Part shown: positions 1 through 6,623 of the stretch, one piece after another
Layout: each line of letters starts with the position of its first letter
How positions within the stretch are numbered: position 1 is the stretch's first letter
Assembly: GCA_002438305.1 (NCBI GenBank)
Contig: DJUI01000052.1
Span: forward strand, 3,583-11,306
Source of the DNA: Staphylococcaceae bacterium UBA6286
GTDB lineage: Bacteria; Bacillota; Bacilli; Staphylococcales; Staphylococcaceae
Direction of reading: 5' to 3'
DNA length: 7,724 nucleotides
The notes under the pieces: model-generated
What the model was told of the DNA's origin: nothing
The model's input: only the letters and a program-made list of their open reading frames with translations
The model's database searches: none
Position numbers and translations under genes: made by a program

Positions 1-544
1 ACTGGACGATGGTCGCCTGACAGATTCACAGGGCCGTACAGTTGATTTCCGTAATACGGTGATCATTATGACTTCGAACGTCGGTGCACAGGAACTGAAA
101 GACAGCAAGTTTGTCGGTTTCGGTGCAAGTGATGTCGGTCCGGATTACGAAACAATCCGTAAAACGATGATGGATGAACTGAAAAACCAGTTCCGTCCTG
201 AGTTTTTGAACCGTGTGGATGATATCATCGTTTTCCATAAGCTCGAAAAAGATCACTTGAAAAAAATTGTCACATTGATGGTTGAAGATCTTGCCAAACG
301 TCTGAAAGAACAAGATATCGTCATTACTTTGACAGATGCTGCAAAAGAAAAAGTGGCTGAGGAAGGTTATGATCCTGAATATGGTGCAAGACCGCTGGCA
401 CGTTCAATTCAGAAAAACATTGAAGATAAATTGTCAGAAGAGCTGTTAAAAGGTGAAACGCTCGCAGGGCAGGACATCGTCATCGATTACAAAGACGAAG
501 CGTTCACTATCGACAAAAAAGAGCGAGTGGCTGAAGAAATATAA
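1..544 (+). CDS. clpC: ClpC, Hsp100 AAA+ unfoldase subunit of the ClpCP protease (3' end only)
   Basis: This is the C-terminal 180 residues of a ClpC-type AAA+ protein; the reading frame is already open at base 2 and ends with TAA at 542-544. ClpC hexamers unfold substrates, usually delivered by adaptors such as MecA, and feed them to ClpP in the cytoplasm. Visible parts, numbered from base 2, belong to the second ATPase module. They are the sensor-1 stretch NTVIIMTSN (residues 18-26), the arginine-finger region [11 protein letters not shown] (64-74, R71) and the sensor-2 motif [10 protein letters not shown] (128-137). The small D2 subdomain runs to the end, with a short acidic-basic tail. 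About three quarters of the usual protein of about 815 residues lies upstream, including the N domain and D1. In the Bacillota, clpC closes the ctsR-mcsA-mcsB-clpC operon, so CtsR heat-shock control is expected, but its operator would be outside the window. No internal damage is seen. Confidence 0.96.
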   Translation, partial: LDDGRLTDSQGRTVDFRNTVIIMTSNVGAQELKDSKFVGFGASDVGPDYETIRKTMMDELKNQFRPEFLNRVDDIIVFHKLEKDHLKKIVTLMVEDLAKRLKEQDIVITLTDAAKEKVAEEGYDPEYGARPLARSIQKNIEDKLSEELLKGETLAGQDIVIDYKDEAFTIDKKERVAEEI

Positions 545-577
545 ATGATTTCCAGTTAAATGTTAACATGGGACAAT

Positions 578-609
578 GCCCTTAATGCTATTGCATTAGG
601 GGTTTTATT
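578..609 (+). terminator. Intrinsic terminator after clpC
   Basis: A ten-base-pair stem joins 579-588 (CCCTTAATGC) to 593-602 (GCATTAGGGG), with one G-U pair and a TATT loop. A further G-U pair (578 with 603) is possible. The stem is followed by TTTTATTG. It sits 34 bases after the clpC stop codon and should end transcription of the clpC operon, so that radA needs its own promoter unless read-through is substantial. Confidence 0.9.
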
Positions 610-641
610 GTATTGACCGATGAAACAGTTTACAATAATAA
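608..641 (+). promoter_or_regulatory. Candidate sigma-A promoter for the radA-gltX operon
   Basis: Between the clpC terminator and the radA ribosome binding site lies an AT-rich stretch with overlapping promoter-like hexamers. One reading is TTGACC (613-618), 17 bases, TAATAA (636-641). The other is TTGTAT (608-613), 17 bases, TACAAT (631-636). Each matches the consensus at about 8 of 12 positions, so the exact elements cannot be chosen by eye. The position right after a terminator and before the first gene of a tight cluster is the stronger argument. No operator-like inverted repeat is obvious here. Confidence 0.5.
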
Positions 642-652
642 CATATTGAATC

Positions 653-658
653 AGGAGG
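653..658 (+). promoter_or_regulatory. Ribosome binding site fixing the TTG start of radA
   Basis: AGGAGG lies seven bases before the TTG at 666-668. Translation from that codon gives the conserved RadA N-terminus MAKTKS directly before the zinc finger. No ATG at a suitable distance from this site competes. Confidence 0.88.
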
Positions 659-665
659 AACTTTT

Positions 666-2030
666 TTGGCGAAAACGAAATCAACGTTTGAATGCATGGC
701 CTGCGGATATCAGTCTCCTAAATGGATGGGCAAATGTCCGAACTGCGGCGCATGGAACCAGATGGAAGAAGTAATAGAACACAAAGCCAAAGGACCGAAG
801 ACGGCAATTACTGAATCATCCTCTACTGAACGCATAGAGAAATTGAAGAATATCACTAAAGAAAGCACTCCCCGCTCAACAACATATATCCGCGAATTTG
901 ACCGCGTACTCGGCGGTGGAATTGTACCGGGTTCCCTTATTCTTATAGGTGGAGACCCTGGAATCGGTAAATCTACATTGCTGCTTCAAGTATGTGCACT
1001 GCTCTCAAAAGAGAATTCCGTCTTATATATCTCTGGTGAAGAATCTGTCAGACAGACAAAGCTGCGAGCTGACCGGTTGAAAGAAGATGCAGGCGAACTA
1101 AGCGTCTATGCAGAAACGAATCTTCAAGTCATTCATGAAACAGTGAAGAAGACTGAACCGAAGTTTCTTGTCATCGATTCGATACAGACCATATTCCATC
1201 CGGAAGTGACTTCAGCACCGGGCTCTGTCTCTCAAGTAAGAGAGTGTACACAGGAATTGATGCGTATGGCGAAGCAATTGAACATCGCCACATTTATCGT
1301 CGGGCACGTGACTAAGGAAGGTCAGATCGCAGGACCCCGGCTGCTCGAACATATGGTGGATACGGTGCTGTATTTTGAAGGAGACACACATCACAGCTAC
1401 CGTATATTGCGGGCGGTGAAGAACCGTTTTGGCTCAACGAATGAGATGGGTATATTTGAGATGCGGAATACGGGTCTGAATGAAGTGCTGAATCCGTCAG
1501 AGATGTTTCTTGAGGAACGAACGAAGAATGTTGCAGGGTCAACTATTGTTGCGACGATGGAAGGAACCCGTCCGCTGCTTGTCGAAGTGCAGGCACTGGT
1601 CACACCGACGACATTTCATAATCCAAGACGAATGGCAACAGGCATTGATCATAACCGCCTAAGTCTATTGATGGCAGTGCTTGAGAAGAAGCAGGGGCTG
1701 TTACTGCAGCAGCAGGATGCCTACATCAAAGTGGCGGGCGGAGTCAAACTGGATAAACCGGCTGTCGATTTAAGTGTCGTCGTCAGTATTGCATCCAGTT
1801 TTAATGACAAGGCGACGCGCGGTGACGACTGCTTCATCGGAGAAGTAGGGCTGACAGGTGAAGTGAGACGTGTAGCACGGATTGAGCAGCGCGTTCAGGA
1901 AGCGGCGAAACTTGGCTTCAAGCGTGTCGTCATTCCGAAGAACAACATCGGCGGCTGGGATTTCCCTGACGGCATTGAAGTCATCGGCATTACGAATATT
2001 TCTGAAGCATTGAAACTAGCATTTAGCTAA
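666..2030 (+). CDS. radA: DNA repair and recombination protein RadA (Sms)
   Basis: RadA is a RecA-like ATPase that acts on recombination intermediates, extending heteroduplex and branch migration during homologous recombination and, in naturally competent relatives, transformation. The protein has 454 residues, normal for the family. In order it has a CxxC-x10-CxxC zinc finger (C10, C13, C24, C27), the Walker A loop [10 protein letters not shown] (95-104), the Walker B strand FLVID (167-171) and the RadA-specific KNRFG motif (252-256). A Lon-like C-terminal domain (about 285-454) follows, including GEVGLTGE (392-399). All key residues are present. The start is TTG, chosen because of the strong AGGAGG upstream and the family N-terminus. 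It is the first gene of a tight five-gene run, with yacL starting 17 bases after its stop. In Bacillus, disA stands directly after radA, and it is missing here. Confidence 0.97.
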   Translation: MAKTKSTFECMACGYQSPKWMGKCPNCGAWNQMEEVIEHKAKGPKTAITESSSTERIEKLKNITKESTPRSTTYIREFDRVLGGGIVPGSLILIGGDPGIGKSTLLLQVCALLSKENSVLYISGEESVRQTKLRADRLKEDAGELSVYAETNLQVIHETVKKTEPKFLVIDSIQTIFHPEVTSAPGSVSQVRECTQELMRMAKQLNIATFIVGHVTKEGQIAGPRLLEHMVDTVLYFEGDTHHSYRILRAVKNRFGSTNEMGIFEMRNTGLNEVLNPSEMFLEERTKNVAGSTIVATMEGTRPLLVEVQALVTPTTFHNPRRMATGIDHNRLSLLMAVLEKKQGLLLQQQDAYIKVAGGVKLDKPAVDLSVVVSIASSFNDKATRGDDCFIGEVGLTGEVRRVARIEQRVQEAAKLGFKRVVIPKNNIGGWDFPDGIEVIGITNISEALKLAFS

Positions 2031-2033
2031 TAT

Positions 2034-2043
2034 AAGGAGGTGA
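2034..2043 (+). promoter_or_regulatory. Perfect Shine-Dalgarno for yacL
   Basis: AAGGAGGTGA is fully complementary to the usual 3' end of Bacillota 16S rRNA. It lies in the 17-base gap after radA, and its GGAGG core ends seven bases before the ATG at 2048. It should give strong translation initiation of the PIN-TRAM gene and contrasts with the missing site before the next gene, ispD. Confidence 0.9.
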
Positions 2044-2047
2044 CGCT

Positions 2048-3100
2048 ATGCTTAAAAGGTTAATAGTTCTGTTATTCATTATCATTGGTGCATCACTTGG
2101 TATTTATTTGATCCCTGAAGTCGTTAAATTATTTGATCTGAATGTTCCTTCTCTTGTCGTCAATAATTACGTTGACGGTGCTATCGGTATCATTGTCTTT
2201 TTATTGTTGTTTTACTGGTTGATTGATAAGGTCGTGGCGATGGTTGAGGCAGGCGAAGGGTTACTGTTGAAACGTAATTTTATGGAGATTATTTTTGCGA
2301 CGATCGGCATAATGATGGGTCTGATGATAGCGTCCATGATCAGTCTGATATTCAATACGATGGGCTTCCCGCTATTGAAAAATACCATTCCTATCGTCCT
2401 GGCTGTTATTCTCGGCTACTTAGGATTTCAAGTAGGCCTCAAAAAGCGTGAAGAGATTCAAAGTCTGCTCCCTGAAAGGTTTCAGGGCAGTAAGCGCAAA
2501 GTAACTGACGCAGTGAAATTGCTGGATACATCTGCAATTATTGACGGACGTATTTTAAATATCGTCAAATGTGGTTTTATTGACGGGACGATCATCGTAC
2601 CGCAGGGGGTTCTTGACGAACTCCAGTTAATAGCAGACTCAACAGACGGTTTGAAGCGGGACAAAGGACAGCGAGGGCTTGATATTCTCAATGAATTAAA
2701 GCAGACCGGCCATCCCATAAAGTTTCATCCGGGGCATGATGAGATCAAAGAGGTCGACCAGCTGCTGGTCAAGATGGCTTCTGAATCAAACGCAAGTGTC
2801 ATTACGACGGATTATAATTTGAACAAAGTCTGCCAAGTGCAGGGCATCAAAGTACTCAATGTCAACGATCTGTCTGAAGCAATTAAGCCGGTCGTTCAGC
2901 AGGGAGATCGTTTCAAACTGCTGATCACTAAAGCAGGTAAAGAAGAAAATCAAGGGGTCGGCTATTTGGAAGATGGCACAATGGTTGTTCTTGAACACGG
3001 CAAAAATTTTATCAACCAAGAGAAGCTGGTTGAAGTGCAGTCTATTTTACAGACATCATCCGGACGTATTATTTTTACAAAGAAAGTAGCAGATAAGTAA
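2048..3100 (+). CDS. yacL: Membrane-anchored PIN-TRAM domain protein (YacL family)
   Basis: This 350-residue protein combines a membrane anchor with a putative nuclease fold. Four hydrophobic segments are visible at about residues 4-26, 44-66, 80-103 and 111-130. A cytoplasmic PIN domain (about 157-275) follows, with acidic residues in LLDTSAIIDGRI (D160, D166), VLDEL (E191) and TTDYN (D255). A TRAM-like domain, probably RNA-binding, covers about 281-345. PIN domains usually cut RNA with metal ions held by such acidic residues, but the substrate and role of this family are not firmly known, so nuclease activity is an inference. Orthologues occupy the same place, between radA and gltX, in Staphylococcus and Bacillus. 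Its stop codon overlaps the ispD start by one base (TAATG). The gene looks intact and of family length. Confidence 0.92.
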   Translation: MLKRLIVLLFIIIGASLGIYLIPEVVKLFDLNVPSLVVNNYVDGAIGIIVFLLLFYWLIDKVVAMVEAGEGLLLKRNFMEIIFATIGIMMGLMIASMISLIFNTMGFPLLKNTIPIVLAVILGYLGFQVGLKKREEIQSLLPERFQGSKRKVTDAVKLLDTSAIIDGRILNIVKCGFIDGTIIVPQGVLDELQLIADSTDGLKRDKGQRGLDILNELKQTGHPIKFHPGHDEIKEVDQLLVKMASESNASVITTDYNLNKVCQVQGIKVLNVNDLSEAIKPVVQQGDRFKLLITKAGKEENQGVGYLEDGTMVVLEHGKNFINQEKLVEVQSILQTSSGRIIFTKKVADK

Positions 3101-3783
3101 TGTATACAGTAATTATTCCCGCAGCTGGACAAGGTAAGAGAATGGGTTATGGACACAACAAAGTCTTTCTTGAAGTGGGTGGTGTCCCAGTCATCAGACG
3201 TACTGTAGCAGCTTTCCAGAGTCATGAGCAGTGCGGTGCCATCTATGTTGCAGCACAAGAAGACGAAATAACGCAGTTGACTGAACTGCTGAGCGATTTC
3301 CCGAAAGTGCAAGGGATAATAGCAGGGGGCAGTGAGCGGCAGTACAGTATAGACAATGTGCTGAGAGAGATTGAAGAAGTGGCCATCGTCATGGTTCATG
3401 ACGGTGCACGTCCCTTGATTTCACATGAAACATTGAACCATCTATACGAAGGTGCTCTGCAGCATCAAGCAGTCATTGCAGCAGTACGTGCCAAAGATAC
3501 TATTAAAATGATCGATAACGGCCAGGTGGTAAATACGCCGGACCGCAGCAGGATGTGGCTCGTTCAGACGCCGCAAGCTTTTGCTTATCATGTGCTGACA
3601 GCAGCCTATCAACGTGCAGCAGCTGATGGCTATTTAGGTACGGATGATGCATCGCTTGTAGAACGGACAGGTCTTCCTGTTCATATCGTTGAGAGCAGTT
3701 ATGATAATATTAAACTGACAACACCGGAAGATTTATATTTTGCAGAAGCAATTTTGAGAAAGCGGGAGGAATCAGATGTTTAG
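3100..3783 (+). CDS. ispD: 2-C-methyl-D-erythritol 4-phosphate cytidylyltransferase
   Basis: IspD joins CTP and methylerythritol phosphate to form CDP-methylerythritol, the third step of the non-mevalonate (MEP) isoprenoid pathway. The 227-residue protein shows the nucleotide-binding loop [10 protein letters not shown] (7-16) and the lysine in [11 protein letters not shown] (K21). It also has VHDGARPL (99-106), the substrate-binding region [15 protein letters not shown] (147-161), TDDASLVE (181-188) and [10 protein letters not shown] (203-212). The related cytidylyltransferase TarI, used for ribitol phosphate, is a possible confusion. The loop sequence resembles IspD rather than TarI, and ispF directly downstream supports IspD. 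The start overlaps the yacL stop by one base and has no clear Shine-Dalgarno, so translation is probably coupled to yacL. The end overlaps ispF by eight bases. Confidence 0.93.
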   Translation: MYTVIIPAAGQGKRMGYGHNKVFLEVGGVPVIRRTVAAFQSHEQCGAIYVAAQEDEITQLTELLSDFPKVQGIIAGGSERQYSIDNVLREIEEVAIVMVHDGARPLISHETLNHLYEGALQHQAVIAAVRAKDTIKMIDNGQVVNTPDRSRMWLVQTPQAFAYHVLTAAYQRAAADGYLGTDDASLVERTGLPVHIVESSYDNIKLTTPEDLYFAEAILRKREESDV

Positions 3784-4255
3784 AGTAGGATTCGGCTATG
3801 ATGTTCATCAGCTGGCAGAAGATAGGAAGTTAATCATCGGCGGCCTTGAGATCCCTCATGAAAAAGGGCTGCTCGGCCACAGCGATGCAGATGTACTGCT
3901 GCACGCAATTACTGATGCGATGCTCGGAGCAGCAGCATTAGGAGATATTGGTAAGCTGTTTCCGGATACCGATGCAGCGTTCAAAGATGCAGATTCTAAA
4001 ATTCTGCTCAAGGAATCTTTTAAGGAAGTCAAAGCGAAAGGTTATACTATCGGTAATATTGATGCGACCATTGTAGCGGAACGACCGAAGTTCAGACCCC
4101 ATATTGATGACATGCGCAGCATCATCAGTGAGCTGCTGGAAGTAGATGTCGATCAAGTCAATGTTAAAGCGACGACTTCTGAGAAGATGGGCTTTTTAGG
4201 AAGGGAAGAGGGAATTGCTGCACAAGCTGTGGTATTATTAACGAAGAATAATTAA
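3776..4255 (+). CDS. ispF: 2-C-methyl-D-erythritol 2,4-cyclodiphosphate synthase
   Basis: IspF converts CDP-methylerythritol 2-phosphate to methylerythritol 2,4-cyclodiphosphate with release of CMP, the fifth step of the MEP pathway; the family forms trimers. The 159 residues are the normal length. The metal ligands are visible as DVH near the start (D9, H11) and H43 in [12 protein letters not shown]. The conserved HSDAD (35-39), [10 protein letters not shown] (57-66), AERPK (101-105) and [16 protein letters not shown] (131-146) motifs are all present. The ATG overlaps the last eight bases of ispD (ATGTTTAG), and GGAGG (3765-3769) lies six bases before it inside ispD. IspE, which acts between IspD and IspF, is not in the window and must be encoded elsewhere if the pathway is complete. 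Confidence 0.96.
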   Translation: MFRVGFGYDVHQLAEDRKLIIGGLEIPHEKGLLGHSDADVLLHAITDAMLGAAALGDIGKLFPDTDAAFKDADSKILLKESFKEVKAKGYTIGNIDATIVAERPKFRPHIDDMRSIISELLEVDVDQVNVKATTSEKMGFLGREEGIAAQAVVLLTKNN

Positions 4256-4257
4256 AT

Positions 4258-4265
4258 TGGAGTGA
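4258..4265 (+). promoter_or_regulatory. Ribosome binding site deciding the ATG start of gltX
   Basis: TGGAGTGA lies in the 15-base gap after ispF, with GGAG ending eight bases before the ATG at 4271. An in-frame GTG at 4262 falls inside this site and has no Shine-Dalgarno of its own. The ATG is therefore the better start. Confidence 0.8.
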
Positions 4266-4270
4266 CAAAC

Positions 4271-5725
4271 ATGGATAAAGTAAGAGTGAGATATGCACCT
4301 TCACCTACAGGTTTCCTTCATATCGGTAATGCACGTACAGCATTATTCAACTATTTATTTGCAAAACATCACGGCGGTGATTTCATCGTCCGCATTGAAG
4401 ATACAGATACGGCACGTAATGTAGAAGGCGGCGAGGAGTCACAGCTTCGCTACCTCAAATGGTTAGGACTTGAATGGGACGAATCCGTTGATAAAGACGG
4501 CGGTTACGGGCCGTATCGCCAATCAGAACGTGCTGACATCTACAATCCGATTATTGAGCAGCTGCTGGCTGAAGACAAAGCTTATCGATGCTATATGACA
4601 TCTGAAGAGCTGGAAGCTGAGCGCGAAGCACAGATTGCCCGCGGTGAGATGCCGAGATACGGTGGACAGCATGCGCACTTGACAGAAGAAGAGGAAGCAG
4701 CATTTGTTGCTGAAGGCCGTCAGCCAAGTATTCGTTTCCGTGTACCGAAAGACAAAGTTTATACATTCAATGATATGGTCAAAGGCGAAGTTTCATTTGA
4801 ATCCAATGGTATCGGTGACTGGGTCATCGTGAAAAAAGATGGCATCCCGACTTATAATTTCGCGGTAGCGGTGGATGACCACTTCATGGCGATTAGTCAC
4901 GTGATCCGCGGTGATGATCATATTTCCAATACACCGAAGCAGATGATGATCTACGAAGCGCTGGGCTATGACGTTCCAGTATTCGGCCATATGACACTCA
5001 TCGTCAATGAAGACCGCAAAAAATTATCTAAGCGTGACGGTTCTATCATTCAGTTCATCGAGCAGTACCATGATCTTGGTTATCTGCCGGAAGCGTTGTT
5101 CAACTTCATCGGACTGCTGGGCTGGTCGCCGGTCGGAGAAGAAGAAATCTTCTCAAAAGACCAGTTCATCGAGATGTTCGACGAAAACCGTCTGAGCAAA
5201 TCGCCGGCATTCTTCGACAAAGTGAAGCTTGCCTGGATTAACAACCAGTACATGAAAGAGAAAGACCTGGATACAGTGTTTGAAATGACATTGCCGCACA
5301 TGAAAAAAGCAGGGCTGATTACTGAAAATCCGACACCTGAAGCGTTGACTTGGGCGAAAGGCCTAGTTGAACTGTATCAGCAGCAGATGAGCTATGCTGG
5401 TGAAATTGTGGAACTGTCTGAACTGTTCTTCAAAGAAGAGCTGACATTGAACGATGAGGCAGCAGAAGTGGTAAACGGTGAGCAGGTTCCTGAACTGATG
5501 CGTGCGTTGACTGCACAGCTTGAAGCACTGGAAATATTTGATGCAGCGTCTGTCAAAGCAGCTATTAAAGCAGTTCAGAAAGAAACAGGCATCAAGGGTA
5601 AAAACTTATTCATGCCGATTCGTGTCGCTGTATCAGGACAGACGCATGGTCCAGAACTGCCGAACACGATTGAACTGCTGGGGCGCGAAAAAGTGCTGGC
5701 ACGTATTGCACCTTACTGTGCTTAA
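4271..5725 (+). CDS. gltX: Glutamyl-tRNA synthetase (class I)
   Basis: GltX activates glutamate with ATP and loads it on tRNA-Glu. In Bacillota that lack a glutaminyl-tRNA synthetase it also charges tRNA-Gln, which GatCAB then amidates; whether that holds here cannot be seen. From the ATG at 4271 the protein has 484 residues, the family length. It shows the class I HIGH-type signature HIGN (17-20), RIEDTD (41-46), [12 protein letters not shown] (213-224) and the KMSKS-type motif KLSKR (251-255). A helical anticodon-binding domain fills the C-terminal third. The sequence is very like staphylococcal GltX. It is the last gene of the radA run. No convincing terminator follows, and the promoter of the cysE leader begins only five bases after its stop, so some transcription may run on into the T-box leader. 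Confidence 0.98.
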   Translation: MDKVRVRYAPSPTGFLHIGNARTALFNYLFAKHHGGDFIVRIEDTDTARNVEGGEESQLRYLKWLGLEWDESVDKDGGYGPYRQSERADIYNPIIEQLLAEDKAYRCYMTSEELEAEREAQIARGEMPRYGGQHAHLTEEEEAAFVAEGRQPSIRFRVPKDKVYTFNDMVKGEVSFESNGIGDWVIVKKDGIPTYNFAVAVDDHFMAISHVIRGDDHISNTPKQMMIYEALGYDVPVFGHMTLIVNEDRKKLSKRDGSIIQFIEQYHDLGYLPEALFNFIGLLGWSPVGEEEIFSKDQFIEMFDENRLSKSPAFFDKVKLAWINNQYMKEKDLDTVFEMTLPHMKKAGLITENPTPEALTWAKGLVELYQQQMSYAGEIVELSELFFKEELTLNDEAAEVVNGEQVPELMRALTAQLEALEIFDAASVKAAIKAVQKETGIKGKNLFMPIRVAVSGQTHGPELPNTIELLGREKVLARIAPYCA

Positions 5726-5729
5726 GTGC

Positions 5730-5757
5730 TTGATATTTAATCAAAACCCCTTATAAT
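5730..5757 (+). promoter_or_regulatory. Sigma-A-like promoter of the cysE-cysS T-box transcript
   Basis: TTGATA (5730-5735) and a perfect TATAAT (5752-5757) are separated by 16 bases. Transcription would begin near 5764, a few bases before the first strand of T-box stem I, which is the position expected for this riboswitch class. Confidence 0.85.
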
Positions 5758-5901
5758 AGAACTTAATCAGGAAGACATAGTAAATCGTGCCATACCAATA
5801 GAGAGCATCCGGCTGGTGAAAGGGTGTGATGACACGGTTGAATGCACCTTCCGTTGTTTAATTTCATAACTTGATGAGTGAATGATAATAATCATTAATG
5901 A

Positions 5902-5933
5902 AGAGTGGAACCGTGTTTATATTAGGCACCTCT
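5902..5933 (+). other. T-box antiterminator stem-loop
   Basis: AGAG (5902-5905) pairs with CTCT (5930-5933), and GTGTT (5913-5917) pairs with GGCAC (5925-5929). The canonical seven-base bulge UGGAACC (5906-5912) lies between the two helices. The 3' strand is shared with the first arm of the terminator, so the two structures exclude each other. The binding energy of an uncharged tRNA acceptor end at the bulge would tip the balance. Confidence 0.88.
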
Positions 5934-5960
5934 GACGTTTGTCAGGGGTGTCTTTATCTT
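5925..5960 (+). terminator. Regulated terminator of the cysE T-box
   Basis: A twelve-base-pair stem pairs 5925-5936 (GGCACCTCTGAC) with 5941-5952 (GTCAGGGGTGTC), including two G-U pairs, with a GTTT loop. It is followed by TTTATCTTTT. It ends 21 bases before the cysE ATG and would stop transcription when tRNA-Cys is charged. It may also stop read-through from gltX, since no other terminator is seen between the genes. Confidence 0.92.
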
Positions 5961-5969
5961 TTATGGGAA

Positions 5970-5975
5970 GAGAGG
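5970..5975 (+). promoter_or_regulatory. Ribosome binding site deciding the cysE start
   Basis: GAGAGG lies six bases before the ATG at 5982 and after the T-box terminator. It supports that ATG over an in-frame ATG at 5898, which is buried in the T-box and has no such site. Confidence 0.8.
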
Positions 5976-5981
5976 ATACCG

Positions 5982-6623
5982 ATGTTCACAAGAATTAAAG
6001 ACGACATTGCGATGGTCTTCGAACAGGATCCCGCAGCCCGCAGCAGCCTGGAAGTTTTCCTGACTTATTCAGGGCTGCATGCTGTATGGTGGCATTTAGT
6101 CGCACATTGGTTTTATAACAGACGATGGTTTTTTGCAGCGAGAGTCATCAGCCAGATGTCGCGCTTTTTCACAGGCATTGAAATACATCCGGGTGCGAAG
6201 ATAGGCCGACGACTGTTTATTGATCACGGCATGGGTGTTGTGATCGGTGAGACGTGTACGATCGGCAGCAATGTCACCATCTATCAAGGCGTGACCCTTG
6301 GGGGTACAGGAAAAGAGAAAGGGAAGCGGCACCCTGACATTGGAGACAACGTGTTGATTGCAGCAGGAGCTAAAGTGCTTGGTAACATTAAAGTAGGGAG
6401 TAATGTCAATATCGGTTCGAACTCCGTCGTGCTGAAAGATGTGCCGGGCTGTACGACAGTCGTAGGGATTCCGGGCAGAATCGTCAGACAATGCGGCCAG
6501 AAGGTAGGTAAAAGTTTTGAGCATACAGACCTGCCGGATCCGATTTTTGAAAAATTAGTAGAACTGGAACGTCAAATAGAAGCGACAAGAAATGGAGAGA
6601 TTAAAGATGATTACGTTATATAA
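5982..6623 (+). CDS. cysE: Serine O-acetyltransferase
   Basis: CysE acetylates L-serine with acetyl-CoA to give O-acetylserine, the carbon skeleton for cysteine synthesis by a CysK-type enzyme. From the ATG at 5982 the protein has 213 residues, matching the short CysE form of Bacillota, which lacks the long N-terminal helical domain of the E. coli enzyme. The N-terminus [20 protein letters not shown] is characteristic of the group. A left-handed beta-helix of hexapeptide repeats spans about 65-165, with the active-site pair D81-H82 in IDHGMG, a second histidine in KRHPDIG (H117) and the acetyl-CoA loop GGTGK (107-111). Expression should follow the upstream cysteine T-box. Its last 17 bases overlap cysS. 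The frame stays open upstream to 5898, but that stretch is riboswitch and not protein. Confidence 0.97.
   Translation: MFTRIKDDIAMVFEQDPAARSSLEVFLTYSGLHAVWWHLVAHWFYNRRWFFAARVISQMSRFFTGIEIHPGAKIGRRLFIDHGMGVVIGETCTIGSNVTIYQGVTLGGTGKEKGKRHPDIGDNVLIAAGAKVLGNIKVGSNVNIGSNSVVLKDVPGCTTVVGIPGRIVRQCGQKVGKSFEHTDLPDPIFEKLVELERQIEATRNGEIKDDYVI

Larger units (their letters stand above)
5764..5960 (+). promoter_or_regulatory. Cysteine-specific T-box leader of cysE-cysS
   Basis: This is a tRNA-sensing riboswitch. Stem I closes with GGAAG (5770-5774) against CTTCC (5848-5852) and continues above an internal loop with CGTG (5786-5789) against CACG (5833-5836). The distal part carries AGAGAG and GGCTGGTGAAA, like the AG bulge and terminal loop of other T-boxes. 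The 3' side of the internal loop reads GAATGCAC, placing UGC, a cysteine codon, at the specifier position (5843-5845). The T-box sequence (5901-5915) contains the seven-base bulge UGGAACC. The UGGA would pair with a tRNA ending UCCA, and bacterial tRNA-Cys has U at the discriminator position, so both contacts agree on cysteine. Uncharged tRNA-Cys should favour the antiterminator and switch on cysE and cysS. The start at 5764 is estimated from the promoter. Confidence 0.93.

Noticed and set aside
2962..3399. Minus-strand open frame of 145 codons across the yacL-ispD junction.
   Set aside because: It lies opposite two well-supported genes and its product shows no recognised motif. I take it as a shadow of coding sequence on the other strand.
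3100..3783. TarI-type ribitol-5-phosphate cytidylyltransferase instead of IspD.
   Set aside because: TarI proteins have an AGGTGTRMG-type loop, whereas this protein has [10 protein letters not shown] as in IspD, and it overlaps ispF rather than a tarJ-like gene.
4262..4270. GTG at 4262 as the gltX start, adding three residues.
   Set aside because: The GTG falls within the Shine-Dalgarno that serves the ATG at 4271 and has no site of its own.
5730..5744. TTGAT/ATCAA inverted repeat after gltX as a terminator.
   Set aside because: The stem has only five weak pairs and no T-run follows. The left half serves better as the -35 element of the cysE promoter.
5898..5981. In-frame upstream extension of cysE starting at ATG 5898, adding 28 residues with two cysteines.
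   Set aside because: The codons lie inside the T-box antiterminator and terminator stems, there is no ribosome binding site before 5898, and CysE homologues begin at the ATG at 5982. The cysteines come from the terminator arm and are not evidence of a cysteine-sensing leader peptide.
6096..6524. Minus-strand open frame of 142 codons inside cysE.
   Set aside because: It is fully antisense to a conserved enzyme gene and its translation shows no recognisable domain. It is best explained by codon bias of cysE.
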